Below, piece after piece: positions 36,537 through 45,707 of a stretch of 64,000 nucleotides of DNA (position 1 is the first letter of the stretch; every line of letters starts with the position of its first letter). The DNA is from an uncultured Candidatus Actinomarina sp. (GTDB lineage Bacteria; Actinomycetota; Acidimicrobiia; Actinomarinales; Actinomarinaceae), in NCBI GenBank assembly GCA_902625455.1, contig CACOBL010000001.1:432191-496190 (forward strand), read 5' to 3'. The notes under the pieces were generated by a model that worked only from the letters and a program-made list of their open reading frames with translations, had not been told where the DNA came from and did no database searches. The position numbers were made by a program, and so were the translations under genes.

Positions 36537-37222
36537 TAATTAGACAATTCCTGCTTCCATTCCATTAGGTAATCTTCCACTAAGAAGTTTACAAAACTTA
36601 AGTCAAACAAATTATCTACATCTACACTTTCAGAATCCTCACATATGACTGGTTTAGTTTTTCCTGAAAGTCGAATACCGGTTTTTTTAAAATGCTCATA
36701 TTTTGTTACATAAATCGAGCCTGTCTCAGATAATTGCGGATTCATATCTTGCCTCCTTGGTCTATCTGAATATTTTGGTTTTATAAAAACACCATCTTGT
36801 TCCCAAAAAAATAAGTGATTATTTTTCAAAGTGACCGAGGAATCTGCCGAACCATTTTCTACTAATTCAATAGATTGCTTCAAAGTCTTCTTTCTTCTTA
36901 AGGGACTTGTTGGTTGAAGTAAAACAATTAAATCCTCATTTTTAGGAGTATATTTTTCTAAAGCATGTTCCATAACTGGTTCAGTAAATGCTTCATCTGA
37001 CGATAAGCTATCAGGTCTTTGTAGGTCAATTACACCCTGTTCACTAGCAACTTGTAAAATATCTTTCGAGTCAGAAGTTACAATAATACAATCATTTTTA
37101 TTAGAAATATATTTTGCATGAATAATAGACCATTCAACAAGTGAGAAGCCACCAACTTTTTTTAAGTTTTTCTTTGGAATCCCCTTGCTTCCACCTCGGG
37201 CTGGAATAATAATGTATTTCAT
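36533..37222 (-). CDS. CMP-nonulosonic acid cytidylyltransferase (NeuA/LegF family)
   Basis: A 229-residue enzyme that activates a nonulosonic acid with CTP. Motifs: IIIPARGGSKGIPKKNL (CTP-binding loop, 4-20), TSDSKDI, LLQPTSPLRRKKT, and the EDSESVDVDNLFD metal site near the end. Length and motifs are normal for the family. Together with the NeuB/LegI and NeuC/LegG genes it completes synthesis of an activated sugar donor. A second related enzyme lies at 47462. Confidence 0.92.
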   Translation of the reverse strand: MKYIIIPARGGSKGIPKKNLKKVGGFSLVEWSIIHAKYISNKNDCIIVTSDSKDILQVASEQGVIDLQRPDSLSSDEAFTEPVMEHALEKYTPKNEDLIVLLQPTSPLRRKKTLKQSIELVENGSADSSVTLKNNHLFFWEQDGVFIKPKYSDRPRRQDMNPQLSETGSIYVTKYEHFKKTGIRLSGKTKPVICEDSESVDVDNLFDLSFVNFLVEDYLMEWKQELSNY

Positions 37223-37246
37223 GATTAGTTTTATTATTGCTAATTT

Positions 37247-38425
37247 TTAAAAAATATCATAATCTATTTTCTCAAAATATTTTTCTAAGTGCTCCTTGTC
37301 TTTTTTAGTATTAATTACAACATTTTCAATCTCTTTAAAAGTAGTGAATCCAGAAAAATTCGAATATAAATCTTTTAAAATTTCCCAATCTTTAAAAATT
37401 GTTGAAAAAATTTTAGTATTCACAATAAATGTTGGAGAACTGTTCGCTATAGCAAAAAGGGCTGTTGTTGAGTAAGTCGATAAGAAATGATTACTTTTTG
37501 ACATAAGATTATATATTGAATCAGAATAGATTTCAATGTTTGAATGATTTATGAAGGGTAGAAAGTCTTTTTTTAAATCTTTTTTAAAATTCTTTGGATG
37601 CGGTTTAACAATTACTTTTTCATAAATATTCATACTTACTAATTGATTAATACAATTTATTATTTCTATTAATTCATCTTCATGAAGAACTACTTTTTCA
37701 TCTAGGTTCCATTTAGACTTTGAAGTATGAAATGGCCGAAGCATTACAACAAGGCTATTTTCATGCTTGGAAAATTTATTTACATAATTTAGCCATTCAC
37801 TATTTAGTCCTGGGTAGGATGTATATAAAATATTTTTATATACATCATTTTTATAATCACCTAATTTTGAATATTTAAAAGCTTCTAAATAATTTATTTT
37901 GTTTAACATTTCCTTATTTAAATTAGTAGATAAATGTTCACCTTCAGCAAGGTAATGAGGCGCATGAGGGGTGAGATAAACTTCTATATTGTTTTCAATT
38001 AAATAACTAAAAATTTTTTTATAATTATCTATGGTTTCTGGTCTTCTGTGGTCAAAAAAAACGACATCTGGTTGGATTATCTTTAATGATTTTATAGTCA
38101 AATTAAAGTGTTTGATTATAGCTTTTTCAATTCTTTTAAATATTTTTATTTTTAAGCTTTCTATATTGCCCTCTCTACTATTTGTTCCAAAGATTGACTT
38201 CACCTTTCTAAGAAATGAATAAGTTCCAAGATCTACATTTATTACATCAAGTGATTCAGCCAAACGGTTTGAGTCCCCAAATTGAGTAAAAATACTTTTT
38301 GATTCCAAAGTATGACTAAGTAGATACACATTTTTTATGCTTTTTTTATTTTTTAATCTTTCAATCAATGGAAAACAATAATCTGTAGTGGGTATGCCAG
38401 AAAAAGTTATAATTAGAATATTCAC
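37247..38425 (-). CDS. Capsule/surface polysaccharide GT-B-like protein
   Basis: A 392-residue protein with a probable GT-B fold. The second half has VIVKPHPKNF and SNHFLSTYSTTALFAIANSSPTFIV, the same kind of motif as the genes at 29093 and 43009 (HYNSTS, TYNSTI). Such stretches mark CDP-glycerol/CapB-like and capsule transferases that bind a nucleotide sugar. It is likely a glycosyltransferase of this island; donor unknown. The start is GTG. It is divergent from the HAD gene. Confidence 0.6.
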   Translation of the reverse strand: MNILIITFSGIPTTDYCFPLIERLKNKKSIKNVYLLSHTLESKSIFTQFGDSNRLAESLDVINVDLGTYSFLRKVKSIFGTNSREGNIESLKIKIFKRIEKAIIKHFNLTIKSLKIIQPDVVFFDHRRPETIDNYKKIFSYLIENNIEVYLTPHAPHYLAEGEHLSTNLNKEMLNKINYLEAFKYSKLGDYKNDVYKNILYTSYPGLNSEWLNYVNKFSKHENSLVVMLRPFHTSKSKWNLDEKVVLHEDELIEIINCINQLVSMNIYEKVIVKPHPKNFKKDLKKDFLPFINHSNIEIYSDSIYNLMSKSNHFLSTYSTTALFAIANSSPTFIVNTKIFSTIFKDWEILKDLYSNFSGFTTFKEIENVVINTKKDKEHLEKYFEKIDYDIF

Positions 38426-38471
38426 ATTCTGATAATAATATAAAATGTAGTTGATGTGATAGAAGGTAAAA

Positions 38472-38783
38472 ATGAAAATATTTTGTTTTGATATTGATGG
38501 TACATTATGTACAAAAAGTGAGACAGATTATTCATTAGCAGAGCCATATGTTGAAAGAATTAATCAAGTAAACAAACTTTATGAGGAAGGAAATAAAATT
38601 ATTTTGTTTACAGCAAGGGGAAGTAAAACAGGATTAAATCACGAAAACTTAACAAAAATTCAATTAAAACAATGGGGAGTAAAATTTAACGAACTATTGT
38701 TTGGAAAACCAAATGCAGATTATTACATTGATGATAAGTCTTTTGATTATTTCAATTGGTTTAATGAAGAAAAAACAAAATAA
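38472..38783 (+). CDS. Small HAD-family phosphatase
   Basis: A 103-residue capless HAD protein. The nucleophile motif is FDIDGTLC (D7 and D9), the second is FTARG, and the acidic pair is IDDKS near the C terminus. Small HADs of this type accompany capsule and sugar-acid genes. Followed 16 bases later by the NeuB-cupin gene, it could remove the 9-phosphate from a KDN- or Neu5Ac-9-phosphate-like product; that is inference. A clear AGAAGG ribosome site lies 6 bases before the ATG. Confidence 0.8.
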   Translation: MKIFCFDIDGTLCTKSETDYSLAEPYVERINQVNKLYEEGNKIILFTARGSKTGLNHENLTKIQLKQWGVKFNELLFGKPNADYYIDDKSFDYFNWFNEEKTK

Positions 38784-38799
38784 TTTATAATAAACGTGT

Positions 38800-40329
38800 A
38801 TGAAAAGTTTATTTGATTACTCTAAAAATCCTCTAATAGTTCTTGAAGTTGCAAACAATCATCAGGGAGATGTTGAACACGGTTTAAAAATTATTCAAGA
38901 ATTTAGTTCAATATCTAAAAATTTTTCTAATGATTTTAATTTTGCAATTAAATTTCAATATAGAGATTTAGATACTTTTATTCATAAAGATTATATTGAC
39001 TCAGATATTAAATATGTAAGAAGGTTTTTAGAAACAAAACTAAAACTTGAAGAATGGAAAATATTAATAGATAAAGTCAGGGAAGAAAATTTATTGACTA
39101 TGTGTACTCCATTTGACGAAGTTTCAGTTGATAATGTTGTGAAAGATAAGTTCGAAATTCTTAAGATTGCAAGTGCATCTATTGATGACTGGCCTTTAAT
39201 TGAAAAAATAGGAAAGTCATCTCATGAGAATATAATTGCATCTGTAGGTGGAGCATCCATAGAGAAAATAAAAAGGCTATATTCTTACATGAGAAATAAG
39301 GAAAAAAACATTGCATTAAATTTTTGTGTTAGCTTATATCCAACCGAAAGATATGATTTAAATCTCAGTTATATAAATGAGTTAATAAACACTTTTCCCG
39401 GAACAACTATTGGATTTTCAACACATGAAACAGGATCTGTTGATGATAGCGCTGGGCTTGCACTAGCAGCGGGAGCAAGGATATTCGAGAAACATGTAGC
39501 GATAGAGGACTTATCAAAAGGATACAAAATAAATGATTATTCAGTGAATCTAGAGCAATATGAAAATTGGCTAAATAAGTTATTAAATGCAAAGAAAATG
39601 CTGGGCAGCATTGATAGTAGAAATCATTTACTTACTCAAGAAATTGCTACTTTAAGAGATCTTAAACGAGGGGTATTTAGTAAAAACAACCTAAAAAAAG
39701 GCAATATTAGTGACAAACAAATATATTATTCAATTCCGTCAACTGAAGGTCAACTACTTTCTAATGATCTTTCAAAGTTTAGTGAAATAAAGCTAATTCA
39801 AGAAAAAGATAAAGATACTCCATTATTAGTTAATGAGTTAAATATCAAAAACCTAAGAAGTGAAATCGAAATTATAAGAGATGCTGTAAGTGACAATCTA
39901 AAAAAATATGATATAACAATTCCAAAAACTATAGATCTTGAAATCTCTCATCATTATGGAATTGAAAATTTTTACAAATGTGGAACTTGTATGATAACTC
40001 TAGTAAATAAAGATTATTGCAAAAAAATCTTGTATCAATTTCCAAAACAAGAACACCCTGAACATTATCATAAATTAAAAGAAGAAACCTTTATCCTGCT
40101 TGAAGGAGACTTAGAAGTAAAACTTGAGGGCAAAGATCATATTCTTAGTAAAGGTGATATGTTGACCATAGAAGTTGGAAAAAAACACAGTTTTTATAGC
40201 AAATCAGGAGCAATCTTTGAAGAGATTTCAACTGAACACCATACAGATGATTCATACTACACTGACAAAAATATAAATTTGAATAAAGAGAGAAAGTCAA
40301 AGATTCTGTTACTAACACAGTATGATTAG
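38800..40329 (+). CDS. NeuB-family synthase fused to a C-terminal cupin
   Basis: A 509-residue fusion. Residues about 10-260 are a NeuB-type barrel: VLEVANNHQGD, FAIKFQYRD, CTPFDEVSV, KIASASI, ASVGGAS, LYPTERYDL, FSTHETGS and IFEKHV. A degenerate SAF-like region follows (about 285-345). Residues about 390-500 form a cupin with HPEHYHKLKEETFILLEGD, close in style to D-lyxose-isomerase-like cupins. The barrel would join phosphoenolpyruvate to a sugar or sugar phosphate; the cupin might isomerise the sugar. It is the second NeuB-type gene in the window and is clearly diverged from the first. Confidence 0.85.
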   Translation: MKSLFDYSKNPLIVLEVANNHQGDVEHGLKIIQEFSSISKNFSNDFNFAIKFQYRDLDTFIHKDYIDSDIKYVRRFLETKLKLEEWKILIDKVREENLLTMCTPFDEVSVDNVVKDKFEILKIASASIDDWPLIEKIGKSSHENIIASVGGASIEKIKRLYSYMRNKEKNIALNFCVSLYPTERYDLNLSYINELINTFPGTTIGFSTHETGSVDDSAGLALAAGARIFEKHVAIEDLSKGYKINDYSVNLEQYENWLNKLLNAKKMLGSIDSRNHLLTQEIATLRDLKRGVFSKNNLKKGNISDKQIYYSIPSTEGQLLSNDLSKFSEIKLIQEKDKDTPLLVNELNIKNLRSEIEIIRDAVSDNLKKYDITIPKTIDLEISHHYGIENFYKCGTCMITLVNKDYCKKILYQFPKQEHPEHYHKLKEETFILLEGDLEVKLEGKDHILSKGDMLTIEVGKKHSFYSKSGAIFEEISTEHHTDDSYYTDKNINLNKERKSKILLLTQYD

Positions 40330-40343
40330 CTTATTTTTAAAAG

Positions 40344-41252
40344 ATGAATAAAATAGTAAAAATTTTCAGATTTATAAAAAAAATATTGGTTCGAAGAAAC
40401 TTGTTACAATTTGCAAATATTCATAATTTGTATCTGAATTCACAACAATCAAAACTTAACAATATGAACTATTTAGTAAGCAAATACTCGACATTAAATA
40501 CTTCAAAAAAAATTGACTATGAAGAATATCAAGTTTTTTCACAAAATGGAGAAGATGGTGTCCTACTTGATTTATTAAGCAGAATGAATATTGAAAAAAG
40601 AAAATGTTTAGAAATTGGCGCAGGTGGATTGAGCTCAAATGTATTAAATTTAAATTTAAACTTTGGATTTGAATGCGTTTTTATTGACGGGGACAGTAAA
40701 GCATTAGACATAAATAAGACTAATCGAAACAATTTTATCCACAGGTTTAAAAATAATGGCCCAAGTCAATATATTGAAAAGATTGTACAACCTGAAAATA
40801 TTAAAGAATTAGATAAAAAACTTAACTTTAAAGATTTTGCAATCTGCTCTATTGATATTGATGGTGCAGATTATTTTATTTTTGAGAAGATTTTAGAATA
40901 TGATATTCCACTAATAATTGTCGAATATAATTCACTATTTGGTACTGACAACAAATTCTCAGTTCCCTTTGACGAATCATTTTCAAGATATGAATATCAT
41001 AAATCGCATTTAGTGTTCGGGTGTTCACTTGATGCGTTAGATTTTATTGCAAAACCTAAAGGTTATTCTTTAGTATATTGTGAATCCAATGGCGTGAATG
41101 CTTTCTTTGTCAAAAACTCACTTTTGTCCGACTCCATTAAAAACTTAACAGTTCAAGAGGCATTTAAAGAAAATTATAAATTAGCCCATCTGGTACCCAA
41201 AAATTTTCTAGAAGACGTAAAAAGACTTCTCATAAAGGTGGATGAAATATAG
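40344..41252 (+). CDS. Methyltransferase-like protein (FkbM-like fold)
   Basis: A 302-residue protein. The N-terminal 75 residues are basic and hydrophobic and may touch the membrane. A Rossmann-type region begins at QVFSQNGEDGVLLDLL, with CLEIGAGGLSSNVL (SAM loop), CVFIDGDSKAL (acidic end of strand 2) and SIDIDGADYFIFEKI. This pattern is seen in FkbM-like and related sugar methyltransferases. It follows the NeuB-cupin gene by 14 bases, so they may share a transcript. Confidence 0.65.
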   Translation: MNKIVKIFRFIKKILVRRNLLQFANIHNLYLNSQQSKLNNMNYLVSKYSTLNTSKKIDYEEYQVFSQNGEDGVLLDLLSRMNIEKRKCLEIGAGGLSSNVLNLNLNFGFECVFIDGDSKALDINKTNRNNFIHRFKNNGPSQYIEKIVQPENIKELDKKLNFKDFAICSIDIDGADYFIFEKILEYDIPLIIVEYNSLFGTDNKFSVPFDESFSRYEYHKSHLVFGCSLDALDFIAKPKGYSLVYCESNGVNAFFVKNSLLSDSIKNLTVQEAFKENYKLAHLVPKNFLEDVKRLLIKVDEI

Positions 41253-41281
41253 TTTGAATTTACAAGCTTAAATAATCTTAT

Positions 41282-42952
41282 TTATTTCTTAAATAATTTA
41301 CTTTCCTTTAGTTCAAAGACATTATCTGATATATCCTCTAATTTTTTTTCATGAGTAATAATTAATATTGTTTTTTCCCCTCTTATTTTTTCTAGTTGAT
41401 TTATAAATATATTGACGCTTTCCTGGTCTAAATTATTTGTCGGTTCATCAAAAATTATAAAATTAGAATCTTTTAATATAGTCCTTAAAATATTTATCTT
41501 TTGCTTTTGACCTCCCGATAAATTTGTACCTCCGTATCCAATATTCTCTGCACTTTCTACTTCTAACTTATTTAATCCAAGTTTCATGTTATCTATCTCT
41601 TCTATAAGTTTTTGATGAGATATATTTTTTCCATAAAGATCTATATTTTCAAAAATATTGGTATTTAATATCAATAAGTCTTGGGGCAGGAATGAAATAC
41701 TATTTCTTAATTCTTCTTTTGATATGTCGGAAATTATTTTTTCATCAACAAATATTTCACCATTATCTGGTTCATATATTTTTAATAGTAAATCTATAAT
41801 CGTTGTTTTACCGACACCACTTGGCCCTACAATTGTATTTATTGAGTTTTTCTTAACTGAAAACGTTATATCATCTAATATTTTTTTATTATTGAAACTA
41901 AAAGATACATTTTTAAATTTAATAAATTTATCAAATACGAAATCAGAATTACCGTCATTGCTACTACCCGATTCGTCTTTTAAGAATTCATCAACTCTTG
42001 TGATAAATGGTTTATTTGATTCTATTAGAACTCTTAGATTATTTAATGATGACACCATTGGTAAAATCTTAAAAAGTAATACAAGAAAAGGGATCAACAT
42101 TATTGTCCAACTGCTTGATTCATTTACAAACAATATTGACCCAAAAAACAGCAATGCAGCAATTGAAATAGTATTAACTAAATTATTTAAAGGCAATGCA
42201 TAGGATACAAGTTCCGTATATTTTTTTCGTTGTAATATAAATTCTTCATATGACAATTTCAAATTTTTTGCAAATTTATCTTCAACACCCAGTCCAATCA
42301 CTTTCTTGTAGTTTTCTATAAAGTAAGTTAATTCTGTGTTGATTCGCAGAAACAATTTTGCCAACTTTGAATTTACTCCCTTGGATTTTCTACCAAGTAA
42401 ACCTGTAATTATTATTGATATGATTACAAAAAATAAAATAGCTACAAAAGTTAACCATGGCGATACTGAAAACATAATAAAGAAATAGATAAAAATTAAT
42501 ATTATTGACTGAATAGATACCAAAAATTTTGTAGCTACGGAACTGACATTGTAAATATCCGTTGTTGCTATAGTAAAAATTTTTCCATCTGTATATGAAA
42601 AAAACTTTTTATATTTCATGTTTTTTATTTTGGAAATAATTTTTTCAATAAAATCATTTAATAGCATAAATTCAACTCGTGCAGCAAGCTTAATTATTAG
42701 TATTGAAAAAATAAATTCTAAAAGACTTAGAAATACAATAAATAATGAAATTTGCATTATTTTTTCTTGAAAACTGTTACCAAATCCATATTGTAAAAAA
42801 TTATCAAGAAATTTAAAATAAGTATCAGAAAATATATTTCTATCATTTCCTTCTAGCAGAGGAATGATAAGACCTATGCTAAGTCCACTAAATATTGAAC
42901 TAAAAATAGAAAAAACGACAATTGGAACAACAAACTTTTTTTTGTTCCCCAA
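41282..42952 (-). CDS. ABC exporter, fused permease and ATPase (MsbA-like)
   Basis: A half-transporter with about six membrane segments (1-310) and a nucleotide-binding domain (about 335-556). Motifs: Walker A GPSGVGKTT, signature LSGGQKQ, Walker B FIIFDEP and switch THE. In this island it likely flips a lipid-linked glycan or exports polysaccharide. The TTG at 42952 may not be the true start. The frame stays open to 43027, and the extra residues (RKIIKILNLKNRVES and so on) look like a normal exporter N terminus. An ATT start at 43021, overlapping the upstream gene by 13 bases, is likely. Confidence 0.9.
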   Translation of the reverse strand: MGNKKKFVVPIVVFSIFSSIFSGLSIGLIIPLLEGNDRNIFSDTYFKFLDNFLQYGFGNSFQEKIMQISLFIVFLSLLEFIFSILIIKLAARVEFMLLNDFIEKIISKIKNMKYKKFFSYTDGKIFTIATTDIYNVSSVATKFLVSIQSIILIFIYFFIMFSVSPWLTFVAILFFVIISIIITGLLGRKSKGVNSKLAKLFLRINTELTYFIENYKKVIGLGVEDKFAKNLKLSYEEFILQRKKYTELVSYALPLNNLVNTISIAALLFFGSILFVNESSSWTIMLIPFLVLLFKILPMVSSLNNLRVLIESNKPFITRVDEFLKDESGSSNDGNSDFVFDKFIKFKNVSFSFNNKKILDDITFSVKKNSINTIVGPSGVGKTTIIDLLLKIYEPDNGEIFVDEKIISDISKEELRNSISFLPQDLLILNTNIFENIDLYGKNISHQKLIEEIDNMKLGLNKLEVESAENIGYGGTNLSGGQKQKINILRTILKDSNFIIFDEPTNNLDQESVNIFINQLEKIRGEKTILIITHEKKLEDISDNVFELKESKLFKK

Positions 42953-43008
42953 AATTTGAATAATTAAAATATATGATTCTACTCTATTCTTTAAATTTAA
43001 TATTTTTA

Positions 43009-44565
43009 TTATTTTTCTAATGCTTTAATTTCCTTTACTAAATAATTCTCAAAATTATCAATTTTGTTTTTATTTATTTTATCTTTCTGGATAAGTTTAA
43101 AACCATATTTTTTTGAATTGTCAGGAATTAATATTTCACTAAAATCAATCGCTGATTCAAATATCATTTGGTAAAAGTAAGATTGTATTTGATTAACTAA
43201 GTCATTACCATCAAACTTCCTGTCCAGTAGCTTCTTATTTATACATTTAAAATATTCTTCTTTATCTTGGTATATCTTAAAATAATCTAATCTCGAAAAA
43301 TGTGAATAACCAGCGGATATAGTCTTTTTATTCATAAATACTGCTTCCAATCCAATTGTAGAATTATAAGTTAGAACAAGGTCAGACCTGTTAATTAATA
43401 TGTAACTGCTTGTAGTATCTGCAGCATCTATTACTGATATATTTTTATCTTTTTTAGTATTTTGTAATATATAGTCACTAGTTTTTTCATAAATTCTTTT
43501 ATCTGAACGAATTTCGTCAGGATGTGATCTGAATATGAAATGTAGGTCTGTATTTTTTTCTGCAAATAAAATTAATTCATCAATCCACTGGTAAATATCA
43601 TCAAACAAATAAGAAGCTTTTACTTGAGAAGTGTCGAATGGAACATTCAAGAAAATAATAATATTTCTTTTAAATGATTCACATTTATTTTTTAAATCAT
43701 CATCAATATCAGTCATCTCGTTCCAGTATTTTATGCCTGATCTTGTAAAGTCGCCTGAAAATCTTTTTTCCAAATAGTTATCAAGTTTATTTTTCTCGAG
43801 TGCTGTAAGTACTTTGTTTATATCAAAAGGAAATTCATAATCTGTTGCGCTTTCATTAGTAAAATATATTGAGTTTTCTCTATAGCCAGTTTCAAATGTA
43901 ATAACGTTCACTCCATTTTTTTCCATAAAATACTTAATTACGCACTCAGGAAAGCTTATGCCATTAAATAATATGATGCTGTTTGGTAGGGAATCTTTAT
44001 CGATACCATCTAGAAAACTTAACCATAATATAGCTGCTTCTTTCATTCGGGAATTAAATTCTTTGCTTAGTTTTAAATTTTTATTACCTCTAAGAATCCA
44101 ATTAAGTGAGGGCTTTAAAATTTGATCTAAATTATCCTCATTTTTTGTATTTTTAATATTTAAATCTTTAGATGTAAATTCGATTAAAAAATTACTATCA
44201 AAATTTTGTTTTTTGAAGGAGTAGCAAGCCATACATGGCATAAAAGCTGATGGATTATTTGTAGACGCACCAGTTTGTGAAAATTTTGGTCCTCCAGCAC
44301 AAAGTAGCACATTACATTTAAAGCCGCGTTCTTTTAAAACTTTAACCAAAAACTCGCCTCCTAGACTAAACAAAGTTGCATAGTCCAAGTGCGATGAGCC
44401 ATTAAAATACCAATAAGGTGTTTTCTGGACGGTACTTGTTGAAATTTCCCTTTTGTAATCAAGGTTTGTACTAAATAAATTTTTTAATAAGTATTGCAAA
44501 TTCTTGAAAAGACCCTTCTGATTTTGAAGGAGATAATTTTTGAACTTATTTTTATATTTCTTCAT
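43009..44565 (-). CDS. Capsule-type polysaccharide biosynthesis protein, GT-B-like
   Basis: A 518-residue soluble protein. The N-terminal half has a cysteine-containing loop (FMPCMACYSF), and the C-terminal half carries FIFRSHPDEI and SDLVLTYNSTIGLEAVFMNKKTISAG, typical of capsule (KpsC/S-like) and related transferases. It probably adds a sugar to the surface glycan. It lies directly upstream of the ABC exporter on the same strand and may overlap its real start, so export and assembly may be co-expressed. Confidence 0.65.
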   Translation of the reverse strand: MKKYKNKFKNYLLQNQKGLFKNLQYLLKNLFSTNLDYKREISTSTVQKTPYWYFNGSSHLDYATLFSLGGEFLVKVLKERGFKCNVLLCAGGPKFSQTGASTNNPSAFMPCMACYSFKKQNFDSNFLIEFTSKDLNIKNTKNEDNLDQILKPSLNWILRGNKNLKLSKEFNSRMKEAAILWLSFLDGIDKDSLPNSIILFNGISFPECVIKYFMEKNGVNVITFETGYRENSIYFTNESATDYEFPFDINKVLTALEKNKLDNYLEKRFSGDFTRSGIKYWNEMTDIDDDLKNKCESFKRNIIIFLNVPFDTSQVKASYLFDDIYQWIDELILFAEKNTDLHFIFRSHPDEIRSDKRIYEKTSDYILQNTKKDKNISVIDAADTTSSYILINRSDLVLTYNSTIGLEAVFMNKKTISAGYSHFSRLDYFKIYQDKEEYFKCINKKLLDRKFDGNDLVNQIQSYFYQMIFESAIDFSEILIPDNSKKYGFKLIQKDKINKNKIDNFENYLVKEIKALEK

Positions 44566-44606
44566 GCATACTTTAATTTAATTTACTAACTTATAATAAA
44601 TATTAA

Positions 44607-45707
44607 ATGTTTCCAATTAGTATCACTCAGTTAAAGTTATTAAATTTTTTTAAATTACATAAAATAATATTATGGACACTATTAAGAAAATTTCAGTTAG
44701 AAAATACTAATAGTTACCAGTCTATTTTTATAGCAGATACAACAAACATTGAAAATAATTTGGAATCAATCTTCTCCTTGCCTTTAGTTGATTATCCAAA
44801 CAGCAAATCTCTGATTATATTTCATAAATTTAATTTTATTAAATTGATTAAACTCATCAGGTTTATTAAAAACATAAGGATTCTAGATAAAAACTTTTTT
44901 ACAACAGCAGAGGCATCAACTAGATTTCGCCTATATTTTTATGATATTTGTAATGAAGAAACAAAGAAGCATTATAGATTTCAATCACAAACAAATTATG
45001 AAAATTACCTTCAAGCTAATGAAAATAAAACAATTGGTATACTCGGAACAGGACCCTCTTACGAAGAGGGAAAGAAATTATACTTGTCTGATAGTTTTCA
45101 TATAATAACCTGCAATTCCGCAATTTATGATGATGTTTGGAGAAATTATAATTGTACACTTGTGTTTGCTGATCCAGTATTCCATTTTGGTACAAGTTCT
45201 GAAGCTAAAAGATTTAAAGAAGAAGTTATAACAAAATTTAGTCAGTACAAGTTTTATATATTTGTTCCAATGGCAGGCTTTCCAATTCTTCATCTAGAGT
45301 GGGGTATTGATAAAAATTATATAGTTGGTATAGATTCAACAAAAGGTAGACAATTACTTCCTCTCTTAAAGCAGAACTTATCTACTGTAAGAACAAGTAA
45401 TGTCCTTACTGAATTCATGCTGCCATTATCCGCAAACTTATCAAAAAAAATTAATCTCGCAGGCTTTGATGGCAGGGAAGTTAGTGATAAAAATTTTTGG
45501 CAATACTCAAATAAAACTGAGCAAAATCTTGAAAGTCATAAATCAAATCATCCATCTTTTTTTGATGATAGAAATATTGATAATTACTATAAAAAACATA
45601 TAAGTATCCTAGAAAAACAAATTATGTTATTAGAAAAAAATGATTACATTATTTCAAATAAAACTATTTCGAACATTGAATTTTTGAATGATAGGTTTCA
45701 TGAATAA
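44607..45707 (+). CDS. GT42/DUF115-like protein, candidate nonulosonic acid transferase
   Basis: A 366-residue protein. After a variable N-terminal 140 residues comes GILGTGPSYEEGKK (about 143-156), then IITCNSAIYDDVW, FADPVFHFG (about 188) and NLAGFDGREV (about 285). The order G-GPS, CN, F-DP, GFD recalls Campylobacter Cst-type GT42 sialyltransferases and the related DUF115 proteins. Next to NulO synthesis genes, it is a good candidate for the enzyme that transfers the CMP-activated acid. I cannot separate GT42 from DUF115 by eye. Confidence 0.6.
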   Translation: MFPISITQLKLLNFFKLHKIILWTLLRKFQLENTNSYQSIFIADTTNIENNLESIFSLPLVDYPNSKSLIIFHKFNFIKLIKLIRFIKNIRILDKNFFTTAEASTRFRLYFYDICNEETKKHYRFQSQTNYENYLQANENKTIGILGTGPSYEEGKKLYLSDSFHIITCNSAIYDDVWRNYNCTLVFADPVFHFGTSSEAKRFKEEVITKFSQYKFYIFVPMAGFPILHLEWGIDKNYIVGIDSTKGRQLLPLLKQNLSTVRTSNVLTEFMLPLSANLSKKINLAGFDGREVSDKNFWQYSNKTEQNLESHKSNHPSFFDDRNIDNYYKKHISILEKQIMLLEKNDYIISNKTISNIEFLNDRFHE

